DNA of 34,700 bases from an uncultured Pseudomonadota bacterium (lineage in GTDB: Bacteria; Pseudomonadota; Gammaproteobacteria; Steroidobacterales; Steroidobacteraceae), in the NCBI GenBank assembly GCA_903929455.1, contig CAIYVA010000013.1, positions 1 through 34,700 of the forward strand. Reading direction: 5' to 3'. Positions within the stretch are counted from its first letter, which is position 1; every line of letters begins with the position of its first letter. Positions 24,673 through 34,700 of this stretch are shown piece after piece. The notes beneath the pieces are model-generated. The model did no database searches and was not told where the DNA came from. It saw nothing but the letters and a program-made list of their open reading frames with translations. Position numbers and translations under genes: made by a program.

Positions 24673-25440
24673 TCAATCCGCGTAGTCTCGCACCCAGACC
24701 ACTTCGGTTTCGATGCCGCCATTGCTGTTCAACTGGATACGCCGATAGGCGGGCGGCTGTTCATCCGTCGCAAAGCCATCGACCGAGGGATTAAATTGTA
24801 CGCAGGTGGAGGGGGTGCCTAGTAGGTGCACGCCACGACGTTGCTCGTCTGCCTGTTGATGGGTATGACCCCAGACGATGGCACGTACCGTGGGGTGGTG
24901 ATCGATCACCGCAAATAGATCCTGTGGGTTGGTCAGCTCTACCTCGCTAAGCCACGCGCTGCGGGCTTTAATCGGATGGTGGTGCAACGCAACGAGCACG
25001 TGCGGATGGCTGCGCTTTGCGAGCGTCTCGTCTAAGCGGGTGAGCTCACGCTCGGATAGGTAGCCGGCAGACTGTCCCTCGACTTGTGAATTCAGCATCA
25101 CCACGAGCCAGTCTCCGAGTGGGTGTGACCCACCAATGTGAAAAGGCGCTTGGGACAGTGTTTGATGCATGGCAGGCAATGAATCGTGATTGCCAGGGAT
25201 GCAGTACACGGGGGTTGGCAGCTTGCCCAGTAAGCGCGTGAGGTGGTGATAACCATCCGGATCATCATTGACGATATCGCCGGTGAGTAGCAGCGCATCC
25301 CAAGGCCAGTGTTCGCGCGTCGCGTGCGCAAGTGCTTTCTCAAAACAATTCACTGGCGAACGGCCGCGCATCATCATGGATGCTAAGCCCAGTAGATGCG
25401 AGTCAGTAAACTGAAGGAGTCGAAGACTATTTTGGCTCAC
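24673..25440 (-). CDS. cpdA: Metallophosphoesterase, CpdA-like cAMP phosphodiesterase (255 aa)
   Basis: A calcineurin-like two-metal hydrolase. All five metal motifs are present: FTDSHL (D13, H15), LTGDIVND (D55), GNHD (84-87), ALHHHP (H153-155) and GHTH (191-194). The overall layout, the length and the motif GTPSTCVQFNPSVDGF near the C-terminus are those of class III cAMP phosphodiesterases such as CpdA, which break down 3',5'-cyclic AMP in the cytoplasm. No adenylate cyclase or CRP gene lies in the window, so the substrate is by analogy. It is convergent with rubredoxin and separated from upstream ahcY by a strong terminator. Confidence 0.87.
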   Translation of the reverse strand: MSQNSLRLLQFTDSHLLGLASMMMRGRSPVNCFEKALAHATREHWPWDALLLTGDIVNDDPDGYHHLTRLLGKLPTPVYCIPGNHDSLPAMHQTLSQAPFHIGGSHPLGDWLVVMLNSQVEGQSAGYLSERELTRLDETLAKRSHPHVLVALHHHPIKARSAWLSEVELTNPQDLFAVIDHHPTVRAIVWGHTHQQADEQRRGVHLLGTPSTCVQFNPSVDGFATDEQPPAYRRIQLNSNGGIETEVVWVRDYAD

Positions 25441-25551
25441 TGCAAAGCCCGCGGTGGTGGTGAGGAGGTGCGCTCGTTTGTCTGTAGGCTTCAGGGTAAC
25501 AAGGCATATGGCGTAGCGAGGTGAACTGCGTCATGAACCGGCACTTAACAT

Positions 25552-25586
25552 AAAAAAAGGGCCTGGGAATCAATCCCAGGCCCTTT
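25552..25586 (-). terminator. Strong rho-independent terminator of ahcY
   Basis: A perfect ten-pair GC-rich stem (GGGCCTGGGA/TCCCAGGCCC, 25559-25583) with an ATCAA loop. On the minus strand it is followed by seven T. It closes the metK/ahcY unit before cpdA. Confidence 0.92.
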
Positions 25587-25610
25587 CGTGTAGATCGACC
25601 TTAGCTTGAT

Positions 25611-27023
25611 TTAATAGCGATAGTTGTCGCTCTTATATGGACCATCTACTTTCACGTTGATGTACTTCGCTTGCTCGTCGCTCAACCGAGTGAGTTCCGC
25701 GCCAATCTTCTTGAGATGCAAGCGCGCGACATGCTCGTCGAGATGCTTTGGCAGCGTGTAGACCTTCTTCTCGTACTTTTTATTGTTGACCCACAGTTCA
25801 ATTTGCGCGAGGGTTTGGTTTGCGAAGGAGTTGGACATCACGAACGAAGGATGTCCAGTGCCACAACCCAGATTAACTAAGCGCCCGCGCGCCAAGACGA
25901 TGATGCGCTTGCCATCTGGGAAAACCACATGATCGACTTGTGGCTTGATTTCGTCCCACGTGTATTTAGCCAGGCTGGCGATATCAATTTCAGAATCGAA
26001 ATGACCAATGTTGCACACGATGGCGTTGTGTTTCATCCGTGCCATATGGTCATGGCTGATCACACACAAGTTGCCGGTCGCTGTCACGAAAATATCTGCC
26101 TTATCCGCGGCATAATCCATGGTGACCACTCGATAGCCATCCATCGCTGCTTGCAGCGCGCAGATAGGGTCAATTTCTGTGACCCATACTTGGGCTGAGA
26201 GCGCACGCAACGCTTGCGCACTGCCTTTGCCCACATCGCCGTAACCAGCCACGACTGCTACCTTGCCTGCGATCATCACGTCGGTGGCTCGCTTAATGGC
26301 GTCGACCAGTGATTCGCGGCAGCCATACAGATTGTCAAACTTGGACTTGGTGACCGAGTCATTGACGTTGATGGCTGGGAACAGCAGGCGATTTTCCTGT
26401 TGCATTTGATACAGGCGATGAACGCCGGTCGTCGTTTCTTCCGTGACGCCCACAATGTTTTTGGCTAACTTGGTATAAAAGCCAGGATGGCTTTTGAGGC
26501 GGCTTGTGATCGACGCATACAGCGCCTCTTCTTCCTCATTGGTTGGCTTCGAGATGAGAGAGGGGTCTGACTCCGCCTTCATGCCTAAGTGGACCAATAA
26601 GGTCGCATCGCCACCATCATCGAGAATCATGTTGGGTGTGCCGCCATCCGCCCACTCAAAAATACGATGGGTATAGTCCCAGTATTCTTTTAAGGTCTCG
26701 CCCTTGTGAGCGAATACCGGTGTGCCGGCTTCGACGATGGCTGCCGCTGCATGATCTTGGGTTGAGTAGATGTTGCACGAAGCCCAGCGCACATCCGCGC
26801 CGCACGCTTTCAGAGTTTCGATGAGCACAGCCGTTTGGATCGTCATGTGTAGGGATCCCGCGATGCGGGCGCCCTTCAGTGGCTGACGAGCTGCGTATTC
26901 TTCACGCACAGACATGAGGCCAGGCATTTCGATTTCGGCAATCGAAATTTCCTTGCGGCCCCAAGTCGCTAGCGACAAGTCCGCTACGTGGAAGTCTTTC
27001 TTAGATTTCATCAACGCGTTCAT
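25611..27023 (-). CDS. ahcY: S-adenosylhomocysteine hydrolase (470 aa)
   Basis: It splits S-adenosylhomocysteine into adenosine and homocysteine, with tightly bound NAD, and so removes the inhibitor left by methyl transfer. Visible are the N-terminal [33 protein letters not shown] with the substrate lysine, the NAD fold [20 protein letters not shown], and the C-terminal [12 protein letters not shown] that closes the neighbouring subunit's site. The insert around [18 protein letters not shown] is the roughly 40-residue segment of the long bacterial form. AGGAGAG precedes the ATG. An SAH riboswitch lies directly upstream, so the enzyme is made when its substrate builds up. Confidence 0.98.
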   Translation of the reverse strand: MNALMKSKKDFHVADLSLATWGRKEISIAEIEMPGLMSVREEYAARQPLKGARIAGSLHMTIQTAVLIETLKACGADVRWASCNIYSTQDHAAAAIVEAGTPVFAHKGETLKEYWDYTHRIFEWADGGTPNMILDDGGDATLLVHLGMKAESDPSLISKPTNEEEEALYASITSRLKSHPGFYTKLAKNIVGVTEETTTGVHRLYQMQQENRLLFPAINVNDSVTKSKFDNLYGCRESLVDAIKRATDVMIAGKVAVVAGYGDVGKGSAQALRALSAQVWVTEIDPICALQAAMDGYRVVTMDYAADKADIFVTATGNLCVISHDHMARMKHNAIVCNIGHFDSEIDIASLAKYTWDEIKPQVDHVVFPDGKRIIVLARGRLVNLGCGTGHPSFVMSNSFANQTLAQIELWVNNKKYEKKVYTLPKHLDEHVARLHLKKIGAELTRLSDEQAKYINVKVDGPYKSDNYRY

Positions 27024-27048
27024 TCAATCTCTCCTTATTAGAGATGAA

Positions 27049-27136
27049 CAGGCGCCGTTGACAAGGGGCGTCTCACCGAGCCTGACGGACCGCCGGGCTA
27101 TCCCCCGGTCCGCTGCAGCGCCTCTCAGTGAGACGG
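27049..27136 (-). promoter_or_regulatory. S-adenosylhomocysteine (SAH) riboswitch
   Basis: On the minus strand the leader of ahcY has the SAH-riboswitch layout. P1 pairs GTCTCACTGAG with CTCGGTGAGAC (11 pairs, one U-G). Inside come GGCGCTGCAGCGG and GTCAGGCTCGG, close to the known conserved words. A GC-rich extra arm (GGACCG/CGGTCC) lies between. After P1, CAACGGCGCC can pair back with GGCGCT to form the pseudoknot. About 25 bases separate it from the ahcY ATG and its ribosome site. This class turns expression on when SAH binds. It sits between metK and ahcY, so ahcY can respond apart from metK. Confidence 0.92.
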
Positions 27137-27144
27137 TGGAAAAA

Positions 27145-28314
27145 CTATTTTTTCGCTGCAGCCTTCAAGGCGCGCGCTTTATCGGTGCGTTCCCAAGTGA
27201 AAGTGGCTTCGGTTCGACCGAAGTGACCGTAAGCGGCTGTGGCTTGATAAATGGGGCGGGCTAGATCCAGCATCTGGCGTAATCCGTAAGGGGTTAAATC
27301 GAAATGATCGCGAACTAACTGGGTTAGTTTTTCGCGCGATAGTTTGCTGGTGCCAAAGGTCTCGACCATCACCGACGTGGGATGTGCAACGCCAATCGCA
27401 TAGGAGACTTGCACCTCACAACGCTCGGCAAGTCCGGCCGCTACGATGTTTTTAGCCACATAGCGCGCGGCATAAGCCGCTGAGCGATCGACCTTCGAGG
27501 GGTCTTTGCCCGAAAAAGCGCCGCCACCGTGGCGAGCAAACCCGCCGTAGGTGTCGACAATGATCTTGCGTCCCGTGAGACCGCAGTCACCGACCGGGCC
27601 ACCAATTACAAATTTTCCAGTTGGATTGATATGGAATTTGGTGCGTTTGCTGAGCCAGCGTTTCGGCAGCACGGGCAATAGAATTTCTTCCATCACACCC
27701 TCGCGCAAGGTGCGCTGGCTGACTTCCGGTGAGTGTTGGGTGGACAGGACGACCGCCTCAATGCCCACCGGTCGATCGTGTTCGTAGCGAAAAGTGATTT
27801 GGCTCTTGGCGTCCGGGCGCAACCAAGGCAGCTTGCCATTGCGGCGCACGTGCGCCTGACGTTTGACCAACAAATGGGCATAGGTGATCGGTGCTGGCAT
27901 CAGCACATCGGTTTCGTTGCTGGCGTAACCAAACATCAGGCCTTGATCGCCGGCGCCTTGCTTCTTGGGATCCTTGCGATCAACGCCTTGCGCGATGTCT
28001 GGTGACTGTTTGCCGATCATATTGATGACGGCGCAACTGGCGCCATCAAAACCCATGTCCGAGTCGTTATAGCCAATATCGAGTACGGTTTGGCGTACCA
28101 GTGCCTCCAGATCGACCCAGGCGCTGGTGGTGACTTCGCCGGCTAAGACGACGCAGCCGGTCTTTACCAGGGTTTCGCATGCGACTCGGGCGCGCTTGTC
28201 TTCCTTCAGAATGGCGTCCAGCACAGCGTCCGAAATCTGGTCTGCCACCTTGTCCGGGTGGCCTTCAGAGACGGATTCGGAGGTAAAAAGGTAGCTGTTG
28301 TGGGTCGTAGCCAT
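27145..28314 (-). CDS. metK: S-adenosylmethionine synthetase (389 aa)
   Basis: It makes S-adenosylmethionine from methionine and ATP. Visible marks are [20 protein letters not shown] (10-29), [12 protein letters not shown] (the ATP motif), [19 protein letters not shown] (phosphate-binding) and the C-terminal [17 protein letters not shown]. The ATG at 28314 gives [10 protein letters not shown], the typical start, although the frame continues to 28362 with an arginine-rich leader. Length agrees with E. coli MetK (384). It is upstream of the SAH riboswitch and ahcY on one strand and divergent from tkt. No SAM-sensing leader was recognised before metK. Confidence 0.97.
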   Translation of the reverse strand: MATTHNSYLFTSESVSEGHPDKVADQISDAVLDAILKEDKRARVACETLVKTGCVVLAGEVTTSAWVDLEALVRQTVLDIGYNDSDMGFDGASCAVINMIGKQSPDIAQGVDRKDPKKQGAGDQGLMFGYASNETDVLMPAPITYAHLLVKRQAHVRRNGKLPWLRPDAKSQITFRYEHDRPVGIEAVVLSTQHSPEVSQRTLREGVMEEILLPVLPKRWLSKRTKFHINPTGKFVIGGPVGDCGLTGRKIIVDTYGGFARHGGGAFSGKDPSKVDRSAAYAARYVAKNIVAAGLAERCEVQVSYAIGVAHPTSVMVETFGTSKLSREKLTQLVRDHFDLTPYGLRQMLDLARPIYQATAAYGHFGRTEATFTWERTDKARALKAAAKK

Positions 28315-28440
28315 CAGGGGGTTGCGCCTACGCGCCTCCATGCAAGTGAATCTAGACGCCAAATATATATCACTAAGAGGAACATTGCCCCGTTTGCATA
28401 GGTATTAGACAATGACGGGCTTTCACTCACTGGAAATCCC

Positions 28441-30438
28441 ATGCTCCCACGCCGCCACTTAGCCAATGCTCTCCGCGCTTTGAGCATGGACGCCGTTCAA
28501 AAGGCCAATTCTGGGCACCCTGGAATGCCTATGGGCATGGCCGATATTGCCGAGCTCCTGTGGCGGGATGTCTTAAAGCACAACCCGGCAAACCCCCGTT
28601 GGTCTGATCGTGATCGCTTTGTGCTATCCAATGGTCATGGCTCGATGTTGCTGTATTCCTTGCTCCATCTGACCGGCTACCCCCTGTCCATGGAGGACCT
28701 GAAGCAGTTCCGACAGCTCGGGTCGCATACCGCTGGGCACCCAGAGGTCGATCTGGCGCTGGGCATCGAGACCACGACCGGGCCTTTGGGGCAGGGCCTT
28801 GCCAATGCGGTCGGCATGGCCTTGGCTGAGCGCGTACTCGCCGCGCGCTTTAATCAGCCCGGCTTTGATCTGGTTGATCACCATACCTATGTCTTTTTAG
28901 GGGATGGCTGCTTAATGGAGGGGGTTTCCCATGAAGCCTGCTCGCTGGCTGGCACCTTAGGCTTAGGTAAGCTGATCTGTTTTTATGACGACAATGGCAT
29001 CTCTATTGATGGCCATGTGCAGGGGTGGTTCACGGACGATACCCCTAAGCGCTTCGAAGCCTATGGCTGGCAGGTGATTCGCGAGGTTGATGGTCATGAT
29101 GCGGAGGCTGTGCAAAAGGCGATCCGCAAGGCGCGCAAAGAAACCACCAAGCCCACCTTGATCTGTTGCAAGACCATTATTGGTTTTGGGTCACCCAACA
29201 AGCAGGGTACCGAGGCAGTTCATGGTCAAGCGCTGGGGGCGGATGAGATTGCAGCCACTCGAGTAGCACTCGATTGGCCCTACGCGCCATTTGAAATCCC
29301 AGAGGATGTGCGTGCTGCTTGGGATGCGACGGCGAAAGGCAAACGACTAGAAAATAAGTGGAAGCGCCTGTTTAAGGAGTACAAGAAAGGCTTCCCACAG
29401 TTGGCGGCTGAATATGAGCGCCGCATGGCGGGTGATCTGCCGGCCGATTGGTCGCAGTTTGTTATTGAAACGCTTAAAAGTGTTCAGGATGCCGGTGGCG
29501 CCGTCGCTACCCGCCAGTCGTCACAGGCTGCGCTCAACGCGTTCGCGCCGCGCCTGCCTGAGTTATTGGGCGGCTCAGCCGATTTGACCGGATCTAACAA
29601 TACGTGGACTACCGTTTCTAAGGGCATCACCCGCTCTGATCAGACCGGCAATTATGTTTGGTACGGCGTGCGCGAGTTTGGCATGTCAGCAGCGATGAAT
29701 GGCATCGCTTTGCACGGTGGCTTACGACCTTATGGCGGCACTTTCTTGGTGTTCTCCGACTACGCCCGAAACGCTGTGCGGATGGCCGCTCTCATGCAAA
29801 CAGCACCGATCTTTGTGTGGTCGCATGACTCTATTGGTTTGGGTGAGGATGGTCCGACTCACCAGCCCGTTGAGCACTTGGCCTCCTTACGTATCATTCC
29901 TAATATGACGATTTGGCGGCCATGTGATGCAGTGGAGTCCTATGCGGCGTGGGCGTATGCGCTGGCGCATAGAACGGGCCCTACGGGTTTGATTCTGAGC
30001 CGGCAAGCCATGCCTCATCAGGCCCGCTCGCCGCAGCAACTGTCGCAGGTGGCGCGTGGCGGTTATGTACTGGTTGAGTCCGCAGGGACACCCGAAGTCA
30101 TTCTCATGGCTACGGGCTCAGAGGTTCACCTGGCCGTTGAGGCGGCTCAGGCATTAGGCGCACGTGGCCGTCGAGTGCGCGTCGTGTCTATGCCTTCGGC
30201 AGAGGTGTTTGATCGGCAGCCCGAAGCCTATCGCGCCAGTGTGCTACCACCGTCAGTCCCTCGTGTCGCAGTGGAGGCCGGTGTGCGTGACTATTGGACG
30301 CGTTACACAGGGCGGGTTGATCGTGTCGTGGGTATTGATTCTTTTGGCGCATCGGCGCCTGCTAAGGCCCTGTACCAACACTTCGGAATCACCACGGCTA
30401 AGGTTGTTGAGGTCGCTTTTCACGCGCTTGGCGGTTGA
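28441..30438 (+). CDS. tkt: Transketolase (665 aa)
   Basis: A thiamine-diphosphate enzyme moving two-carbon units in the pentose phosphate or Calvin pathways. Visible: the start [57 protein letters not shown], the cofactor motif [15 protein letters not shown] (about 150-165), and in the middle domain [12 protein letters not shown] and [16 protein letters not shown]. Length is standard for bacteria. No good ribosome site precedes the ATG. It is the first gene of tkt-gap-pgk-pyk, a linkage also seen in autotrophs and methylotrophs, but no RuBisCO or phosphoribulokinase is in view, so the Calvin cycle is not implied. Confidence 0.97.
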   Translation: MLPRRHLANALRALSMDAVQKANSGHPGMPMGMADIAELLWRDVLKHNPANPRWSDRDRFVLSNGHGSMLLYSLLHLTGYPLSMEDLKQFRQLGSHTAGHPEVDLALGIETTTGPLGQGLANAVGMALAERVLAARFNQPGFDLVDHHTYVFLGDGCLMEGVSHEACSLAGTLGLGKLICFYDDNGISIDGHVQGWFTDDTPKRFEAYGWQVIREVDGHDAEAVQKAIRKARKETTKPTLICCKTIIGFGSPNKQGTEAVHGQALGADEIAATRVALDWPYAPFEIPEDVRAAWDATAKGKRLENKWKRLFKEYKKGFPQLAAEYERRMAGDLPADWSQFVIETLKSVQDAGGAVATRQSSQAALNAFAPRLPELLGGSADLTGSNNTWTTVSKGITRSDQTGNYVWYGVREFGMSAAMNGIALHGGLRPYGGTFLVFSDYARNAVRMAALMQTAPIFVWSHDSIGLGEDGPTHQPVEHLASLRIIPNMTIWRPCDAVESYAAWAYALAHRTGPTGLILSRQAMPHQARSPQQLSQVARGGYVLVESAGTPEVILMATGSEVHLAVEAAQALGARGRRVRVVSMPSAEVFDRQPEAYRASVLPPSVPRVAVEAGVRDYWTRYTGRVDRVVGIDSFGASAPAKALYQHFGITTAKVVEVAFHALGG

Positions 30439-30481
30439 CCGTTAAGCGCTCGATTTAAAATATAATTCAGGAGTAAATAGC

Positions 30482-31495
30482 ATGGCTATCAAAATAGGCA
30501 TCAACGGTTATGGCCGCATCGGGCGTAACACCTTGCGCGCCCTGTATGAAGGCAAGCGCAACGGTGAAATTCAGATCGTCGCAATCAATGACCTAGGCGA
30601 CGCGCATACCAACGCCTATCTCACGCGTTTTGATACAGCCCATGGTCGTTTTCCTGGTGAAGTGGTCGTTGATGGCGACTGCATGGTGGTCAATGGCGAC
30701 CGTATCCGGGTGTTGGCCGAGCGCGACCCGGCTAAGTTGCCTTGGGGCGCGTTAGGCGTTGACTATGTGCTCGAGTCCACGGGATTGTTCGCGACCAAAG
30801 AAAAAGCAGAGAAGCATCTCGCCGGTGGCGCCAAAAAAGTCATCATCTCGGCACCCGCTGAAGGCGCAGTCGATGCCACAGTGGTGTATGGCGTCAATCA
30901 CCACGTGCTGACCAGCAGCATGACCGTGATCTCTAATGCGTCTTGCACGACAAATTGCTTAGCACCACTCGTTAAGCCGCTGCACGATGCGATCGGCGTC
31001 GTGTCGGGCATTATGACGACAGTGCATTCGTATACGAATGACCAAGTGCTCACCGATGTGTTTCATAAAGATTTACGCCGCGCCCGTTCGGCCACGATGT
31101 CGATGATCCCAACGAAAACCGGCGCTGCCGCTGCGGTTGGACTTGTATTGCCTGAGTTGAAGGGCAAGCTCGACGGTTATGCGGTGCGTGTGCCGACCAT
31201 TAACGTGTCGCTGGTGGATCTGACCTTCACCGCCAAGCGTACGACGACTGTTGCCGAGATCAATGAAATCCTCAAAGGCGCATCACAAGGTGCTCTTAAG
31301 GGTGTGTTGGCCTACAACTCCGATCCGCTCGTTTCCATTGATTTTAATCACAACCCTGCATCGTCAACCTATGACGATACACTCACTAAGGTGATCGACG
31401 GTACGCTGGTGAAAGTGTGTAGCTGGTACGACAACGAGTGGGGCTTCTCTAACCGAATGCTTGACACGACGTTGGCGTGGAGTCGCGCTAAGTGA
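30482..31495 (+). CDS. gap: Glyceraldehyde-3-phosphate dehydrogenase, type I (337 aa)
   Basis: It oxidises and phosphorylates glyceraldehyde 3-phosphate with NAD(P). NAD fold [15 protein letters not shown] (7-21); catalytic [12 protein letters not shown] with C155; H182 in [15 protein letters not shown] lies before the ATG, 43 bases after tkt. The N-terminal AINDLGD segment after the second strand is of the type found in Calvin-cycle and proteobacterial glycolytic enzymes; cofactor preference is not certain. Its TGA overlaps a GTG that may start pgk. Confidence 0.97.
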   Translation: MAIKIGINGYGRIGRNTLRALYEGKRNGEIQIVAINDLGDAHTNAYLTRFDTAHGRFPGEVVVDGDCMVVNGDRIRVLAERDPAKLPWGALGVDYVLESTGLFATKEKAEKHLAGGAKKVIISAPAEGAVDATVVYGVNHHVLTSSMTVISNASCTTNCLAPLVKPLHDAIGVVSGIMTTVHSYTNDQVLTDVFHKDLRRARSATMSMIPTKTGAAAAVGLVLPELKGKLDGYAVRVPTINVSLVDLTFTAKRTTTVAEINEILKGASQGALKGVLAYNSDPLVSIDFNHNPASSTYDDTLTKVIDGTLVKVCSWYDNEWGFSNRMLDTTLAWSRAK

Positions 31496-32712
31496 GTGTG
31501 GCTGCTGGACAGGGCGGGATTTCGTCGCGCGTGATCCGCATGCAGGATGTGGATCTTGCTGGTAAGCGGGTGTTGATTCGCGAAGACTTGAACGTCCCTA
31601 TCCAGAATGGACAGATCACCAGTGATGCGCGCATTCGTGCGGCGCTGCCGACGATCCAGCTCGCCCTCAAAGCAGGCGCGTGCGTCATGCTGATGTCTCA
31701 CTTGGGTCGGCCCGAGGAAGGCAAGCCAACTGATGAGCTGTCGCTGGCGCCTGTCGCGGCGCGTCTATCGCAATTGCTTGGCCGCGCTGTTCCTTTGCTA
31801 AAAGACTGGCTACAGGGTGTGACTGTCGCGCCCGGTTCGGTCGTGCTGTTGGAGAACGTCCGCTTTAATCTCGGTGAGAAAAAAGATGATGAAGCGCTGT
31901 CTAAGCGCATGGCTGCACTGTGTGATGTGTATGTGATGGATGCGTTTGGCACTGCTCATCGGGCTGAAGCCAGCACGCATGGTGTCGGTCGCTTTGCCCC
32001 GATTGCTTGCGCAGGGCCACTTCTAGTGAATGAGTTGGTGGCGCTCGATACAGCGCTCGATCATCCCAAGCGGCCCTTGGTAGCCATTGTGGCTGGCTCT
32101 AAAGTATCCACTAAGCTCACCGTCCTAGAGTCTTTACTTGGCAAAGTCGATCACTTGATTGTGGGCGGTGGGATTGCCAATACGTTTTTACTGGCCACCG
32201 GCGTTAAGATTGGCAAGAGCTTGGCAGAACCTAACATGCTCGATATGGCTAAACGCTTGCTCGCTCAGTCTGCTGCCAGTGGCGTGCAAATTCCGTTGCC
32301 GACCGATGTGGTGGTCGGTAAAGCCTTTTCCGCGAGTGCTGAGGCGGATGTTAAGAATGTCGCCGATGTGTTGGACGATGATTTGATCTTGGATATCGGC
32401 CCGGATACGGCAGAGCGCTTCTCGGCGATCATTCGCGAAGCCGGCACTATCTTGTGGAATGGTCCGGTGGGTGTATTTGAGTTCGATCAGTTTGGTGAAG
32501 GCACGCGCGCATTGGCTTTGGCGATTGCCGCTGCCAAAGGCTTTTCGTTGGCCGGTGGCGGCGATACGTTGGCTGCGATTGAAAAGTATCAAGTCGAAGC
32601 CGGCATTTCCTATATCTCGACCGGCGGTGGCGCATTTCTCGAGTTTGTAGAAGGCGCCGTGTTGCCAGCGGTCGCTATGCTTGAGCAGCGTGCATCTGGA
32701 GCGAAGCTCTGA
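31492..32712 (+). CDS. pgk: Phosphoglycerate kinase (406 aa with the GTG start)
   Basis: It transfers phosphate from 1,3-bisphosphoglycerate to ADP. Visible: [15 protein letters not shown] (the family signature), [42 protein letters not shown], and near the end [11 protein letters not shown] and [14 protein letters not shown]. The GTG at 31492 has GGAG nine bases upstream and overlaps the gap stop (GTGA), which favours coupling. It adds about 13 residues over most family members, so GTG 31531 or ATG 31540 are real alternatives. Its stop overlaps the start of pyk (TGATG). Confidence 0.95.
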   Translation: MSVAAGQGGISSRVIRMQDVDLAGKRVLIREDLNVPIQNGQITSDARIRAALPTIQLALKAGACVMLMSHLGRPEEGKPTDELSLAPVAARLSQLLGRAVPLLKDWLQGVTVAPGSVVLLENVRFNLGEKKDDEALSKRMAALCDVYVMDAFGTAHRAEASTHGVGRFAPIACAGPLLVNELVALDTALDHPKRPLVAIVAGSKVSTKLTVLESLLGKVDHLIVGGGIANTFLLATGVKIGKSLAEPNMLDMAKRLLAQSAASGVQIPLPTDVVVGKAFSASAEADVKNVADVLDDDLILDIGPDTAERFSAIIREAGTILWNGPVGVFEFDQFGEGTRALALAIAAAKGFSLAGGGDTLAAIEKYQVEAGISYISTGGGAFLEFVEGAVLPAVAMLEQRASGAKL

Positions 32713-34160
32713 TGTCCCCAGTGCGCACCTTTAAGCGCACTAAAGTGGTCATTACGCTTGGCCCGGCAACCGATGATCCAAACATCATGGATGAGCTCAT
32801 CCTTGCGGGCGCCAATGTGGCGCGCGTCAACTTTTCCCACGGTTCGACTGACGATCAGATCAGACGGGTCGCCCAAGTGCGTGCGTCAGCTGCCCGTGTG
32901 GGGCGCTCCGTCGGCATCCTGGGTGACCTGAGTGGTCCAAAGATTCGTATTGATCGTTTTGTCGACGGTTTTATAGAGTTGGTCGCAGGCGCGCCGTTTA
33001 CGATTGATCTGTCTCTGGCGGCTGATGCCGGCACGGTCAGTAGCGTCGGCTGTTCTTATAAAGCGTTGGCTAGCGATGTAGAGCCGGGCGCAATCTTGCT
33101 GTTAAACGATGGTTTGATCGTGCTAGAAGTCGTCCGTGTAGAAGGTCCCCGTGTGCTGACGAGGGTGATCTCCGGTGGCCGCTTATCCAATAATAAGGGG
33201 TTAAACCGCCGTGGTGGCGGATTGTCTGCGGGCGCGCTCACTGAAAAAGATCGGCAAGACATACCCATCGCTGCCAAGTTAGCAGTCGATTATCTCGCAG
33301 TCTCATTCCCGCGCTCCGTAGCCGACATCGAAGAGGCGCGTGCATTAATGCGTGCAGCAGGGGGCCACGCGCGACTGATGGCTAAGATAGAGCGCACCGA
33401 GGCGATTACGCATCTGGAGTCGATCGTGACGGCAAGCGATGCGGTGATGGTTGCGCGCGGCGACTTAGGCATTGAGGTGGGCGATGCTGCACTGATGGGC
33501 TTACAGAAGCAGATCATTGCCTCCGCCCGTCGGCACAATAAAATTGTGGTGACCGCCACGCAGATGATGGAGTCGATGATTAATAACCCATCGCCCACGC
33601 GTGCTGAAGTGTCTGATGTGGCAAATGCGGTCTTTGATGGCACAGACGCGGTGATGCTGTCTGCTGAAAGCGCGGTCGGTAAGTATCCCGTCAAAGCTGT
33701 GCAGGCGATGAGTGAGATCATTTTGGGCGCAGAGCGCTATCAGGTATCACAAGCGGCCTCGGTTCGGCGACAAAGTATCGCTCATGCCTTTCATGCCACC
33801 GATGAGGCGATTGCGATGGCTGTGATGTACACGGCCAATCACATGGACGTGAAGGCGATTGTTGCAATGACCGAGTCAGGGTCAACGCCCTTGTGGATGT
33901 CACGAATTCGTTCAGATATTCCGATTTTTGCATTCACCCGTAATGAAGTCACGCAGGGCAGAGTGACGCTTTTCCGGGGTGTTTATCCGGTGTTGTTCGA
34001 TGTTGCGCGCAGTCCCGATGTATTGCACCCCGCTATCTTTGAGAAATTGCTCGAGCTAAATGTCTGTTCTGTCGGTGACCAGATCATCGTGACCAATGGT
34101 GAATTCTCAGGCGTTTCAGGTGGCACCAATTCAATGAAGATTCTGACCGTCCCGGCTTGA
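32712..34160 (+). CDS. pyk: Pyruvate kinase (482 aa)
   Basis: It turns phosphoenolpyruvate and ADP into pyruvate and ATP, the last glycolytic step. Visible: TKVVITLGPATDDPNIM (start), ARVNFSHGSTDD, GDLSGPKIRI, the active-site MAKIERTEAI with its lysine, VMVARGDLGIEVG (metal site), and VTATQMMESMINNPSPTRAE. It has the C-terminal allosteric domain. It starts at the A of the TGATG overlap with pgk, so the three genes gap-pgk-pyk are tightly joined. With a reversible PPi-dependent phosphofructokinase in the same genome, this enzyme is probably the main one-way step of glycolysis. Confidence 0.97.
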   Translation: MSPVRTFKRTKVVITLGPATDDPNIMDELILAGANVARVNFSHGSTDDQIRRVAQVRASAARVGRSVGILGDLSGPKIRIDRFVDGFIELVAGAPFTIDLSLAADAGTVSSVGCSYKALASDVEPGAILLLNDGLIVLEVVRVEGPRVLTRVISGGRLSNNKGLNRRGGGLSAGALTEKDRQDIPIAAKLAVDYLAVSFPRSVADIEEARALMRAAGGHARLMAKIERTEAITHLESIVTASDAVMVARGDLGIEVGDAALMGLQKQIIASARRHNKIVVTATQMMESMINNPSPTRAEVSDVANAVFDGTDAVMLSAESAVGKYPVKAVQAMSEIILGAERYQVSQAASVRRQSIAHAFHATDEAIAMAVMYTANHMDVKAIVAMTESGSTPLWMSRIRSDIPIFAFTRNEVTQGRVTLFRGVYPVLFDVARSPDVLHPAIFEKLLELNVCSVGDQIIVTNGEFSGVSGGTNSMKILTVPA

Positions 34161-34225
34161 GCGCTTGGTAAATCAGGCTGGCCTTAGGTCATTGTCTTAT
34201 TGCCTTTGATCTAAGGAGATCACTG

Positions 34226-34700
34226 ATGTGGCGACGCATTCGTCGTATTGTTCTCGCGCTGGCTGCCCTCATTGGAATGGGTGTGCTCGTGGTCGGATGG
34301 TCTGTTTGGGCGAGTTTGCCAACGTTAGATGGCGTGCTCGCCCATCAGGCGATTGCACGGCCGGTCCGCATTGATCGAGACGCCTTAGGCGTGGTTACCG
34401 TGGGTGGTGAGGTGCGCGCTGATGTAGCCTATGGGCTTGGTTTTGCGCATGCGCAGGATCGTTTTTTTCAAATGGATTTGATGCGTCGGGCGGCGGCAGG
34501 TGAGCTGTCCGCACTGCTAGGGCAGGGTACTCTCAGTACCGACCAGCGCCTACGCGTGCATCGATTCAGAACAGTCGCGCAGGCCGCTGTAACCGCGCTG
34601 ACGCCAGAGCGACGTGCGCTTCTTGAGTCGTACACGGCCGGGGTGAATGCAGGTTTAGTGTCGCTTCACGTCCGGGCTTTTGAGTACCTTTTGCTGCAGA
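34226..34700 (+). CDS. Penicillin acylase family protein, N-terminal part (cut by window end)
   Basis: The frame is open from ATG 34226 to the window end (158 codons). AAGGAG lies seven bases before the ATG. It begins with a basic start and one hydrophobic helix (RRIVLALAALIGMGVLVVGW), a signal sequence or anchor, so the enzyme is periplasmic. Then IDRDALGVVTV, VAYGLGFAHAQDRFFQMDL and MRRAAAGELSALLGQG are the usual N-terminal stretch of penicillin-acylase-type N-terminal nucleophile hydrolases (penicillin G acylase, quorum-signal acylases such as PvdQ). The catalytic serine and the beta chain lie beyond the window. Whether it cuts beta-lactams, acyl-homoserine lactones or another amide is not knowable here. 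Confidence 0.85.
   Translation, partial: MWRRIRRIVLALAALIGMGVLVVGWSVWASLPTLDGVLAHQAIARPVRIDRDALGVVTVGGEVRADVAYGLGFAHAQDRFFQMDLMRRAAAGELSALLGQGTLSTDQRLRVHRFRTVAQAAVTALTPERRALLESYTAGVNAGLVSLHVRAFEYLLLQ

Noticed and set aside
30435-30466. Promoter for gap: TTGACC and TATAAT in the tkt-gap space
   Set aside because: The spacing is 20 bases and the start of transcription would fall on the gap ribosome site, so a working promoter is unlikely.

Overview
The window looks like chromosome of a proteobacterium, most likely a gammaproteobacterium. It carries mpl, RNase D, hemL divergent from a rubredoxin, a cAMP-phosphodiesterase-like gene, and an SAH riboswitch between metK and ahcY. Base composition is moderately GC-rich by eye. 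I cannot name genus or family from the sequence alone. No rRNA, tRNA, CRISPR array, intact insertion sequence or prophage gene was seen.

Region 1 (1-3152) is accessory. It holds a small secreted protein, a small four-helix membrane protein and a photolyase-like protein whose two domains are in reversed order. The gaps contain two families of diverged repeats. One family lies at about 1-90, 728-800 and 11727-11790, each copy upstream of a plus-strand orphan gene. The other lies at 613-687 and 2965-3050 and keeps the same short reading frame.

Region 2 (3153-11480) is a compact catabolic cluster of five tightly packed plus-strand enzymes: Ldh-family 2-hydroxyacid dehydrogenase, isopropylmalate-dehydrogenase-like beta-decarboxylating enzyme, GMC oxidoreductase, AruI-like thiamine-diphosphate 2-oxoacid decarboxylase and aldehyde dehydrogenase. 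A convergent MFS transporter follows. The logic suggests hydroxyacid to oxoacid to aldehyde to acid, as in mandelate or 2-ketoarginine breakdown, on an unknown substrate. This is the best candidate for an undescribed pathway. In the isopropylmalate-dehydrogenase-like protein the usual catalytic tyrosine is a phenylalanine.

Region 3 (11896-12771) is an AT-rich orphan methyltransferase gene behind the third copy of the upstream repeat.

Region 4 (12920-34700) is core metabolism and housekeeping. A pyrophosphate module (PPi-dependent phosphofructokinase, then a K+-independent H+-pyrophosphatase) is divergent from adenylate kinase. Next come RNase D, a membrane protein, mpl, a Lon-N-domain protein, a CPBP-family protease, a family 9 glycosyltransferase, hemL, rubredoxin and a phosphodiesterase. 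The methyl cycle follows: metK, SAH riboswitch, ahcY, terminator. Last is tkt-gap-pgk-pyk for lower glycolysis and the pentose phosphate pathway, then the start of a penicillin-acylase-family gene cut by the window edge. The glycolytic genes and the PPi-dependent phosphofructokinase together imply a glycolysis that can run on pyrophosphate.
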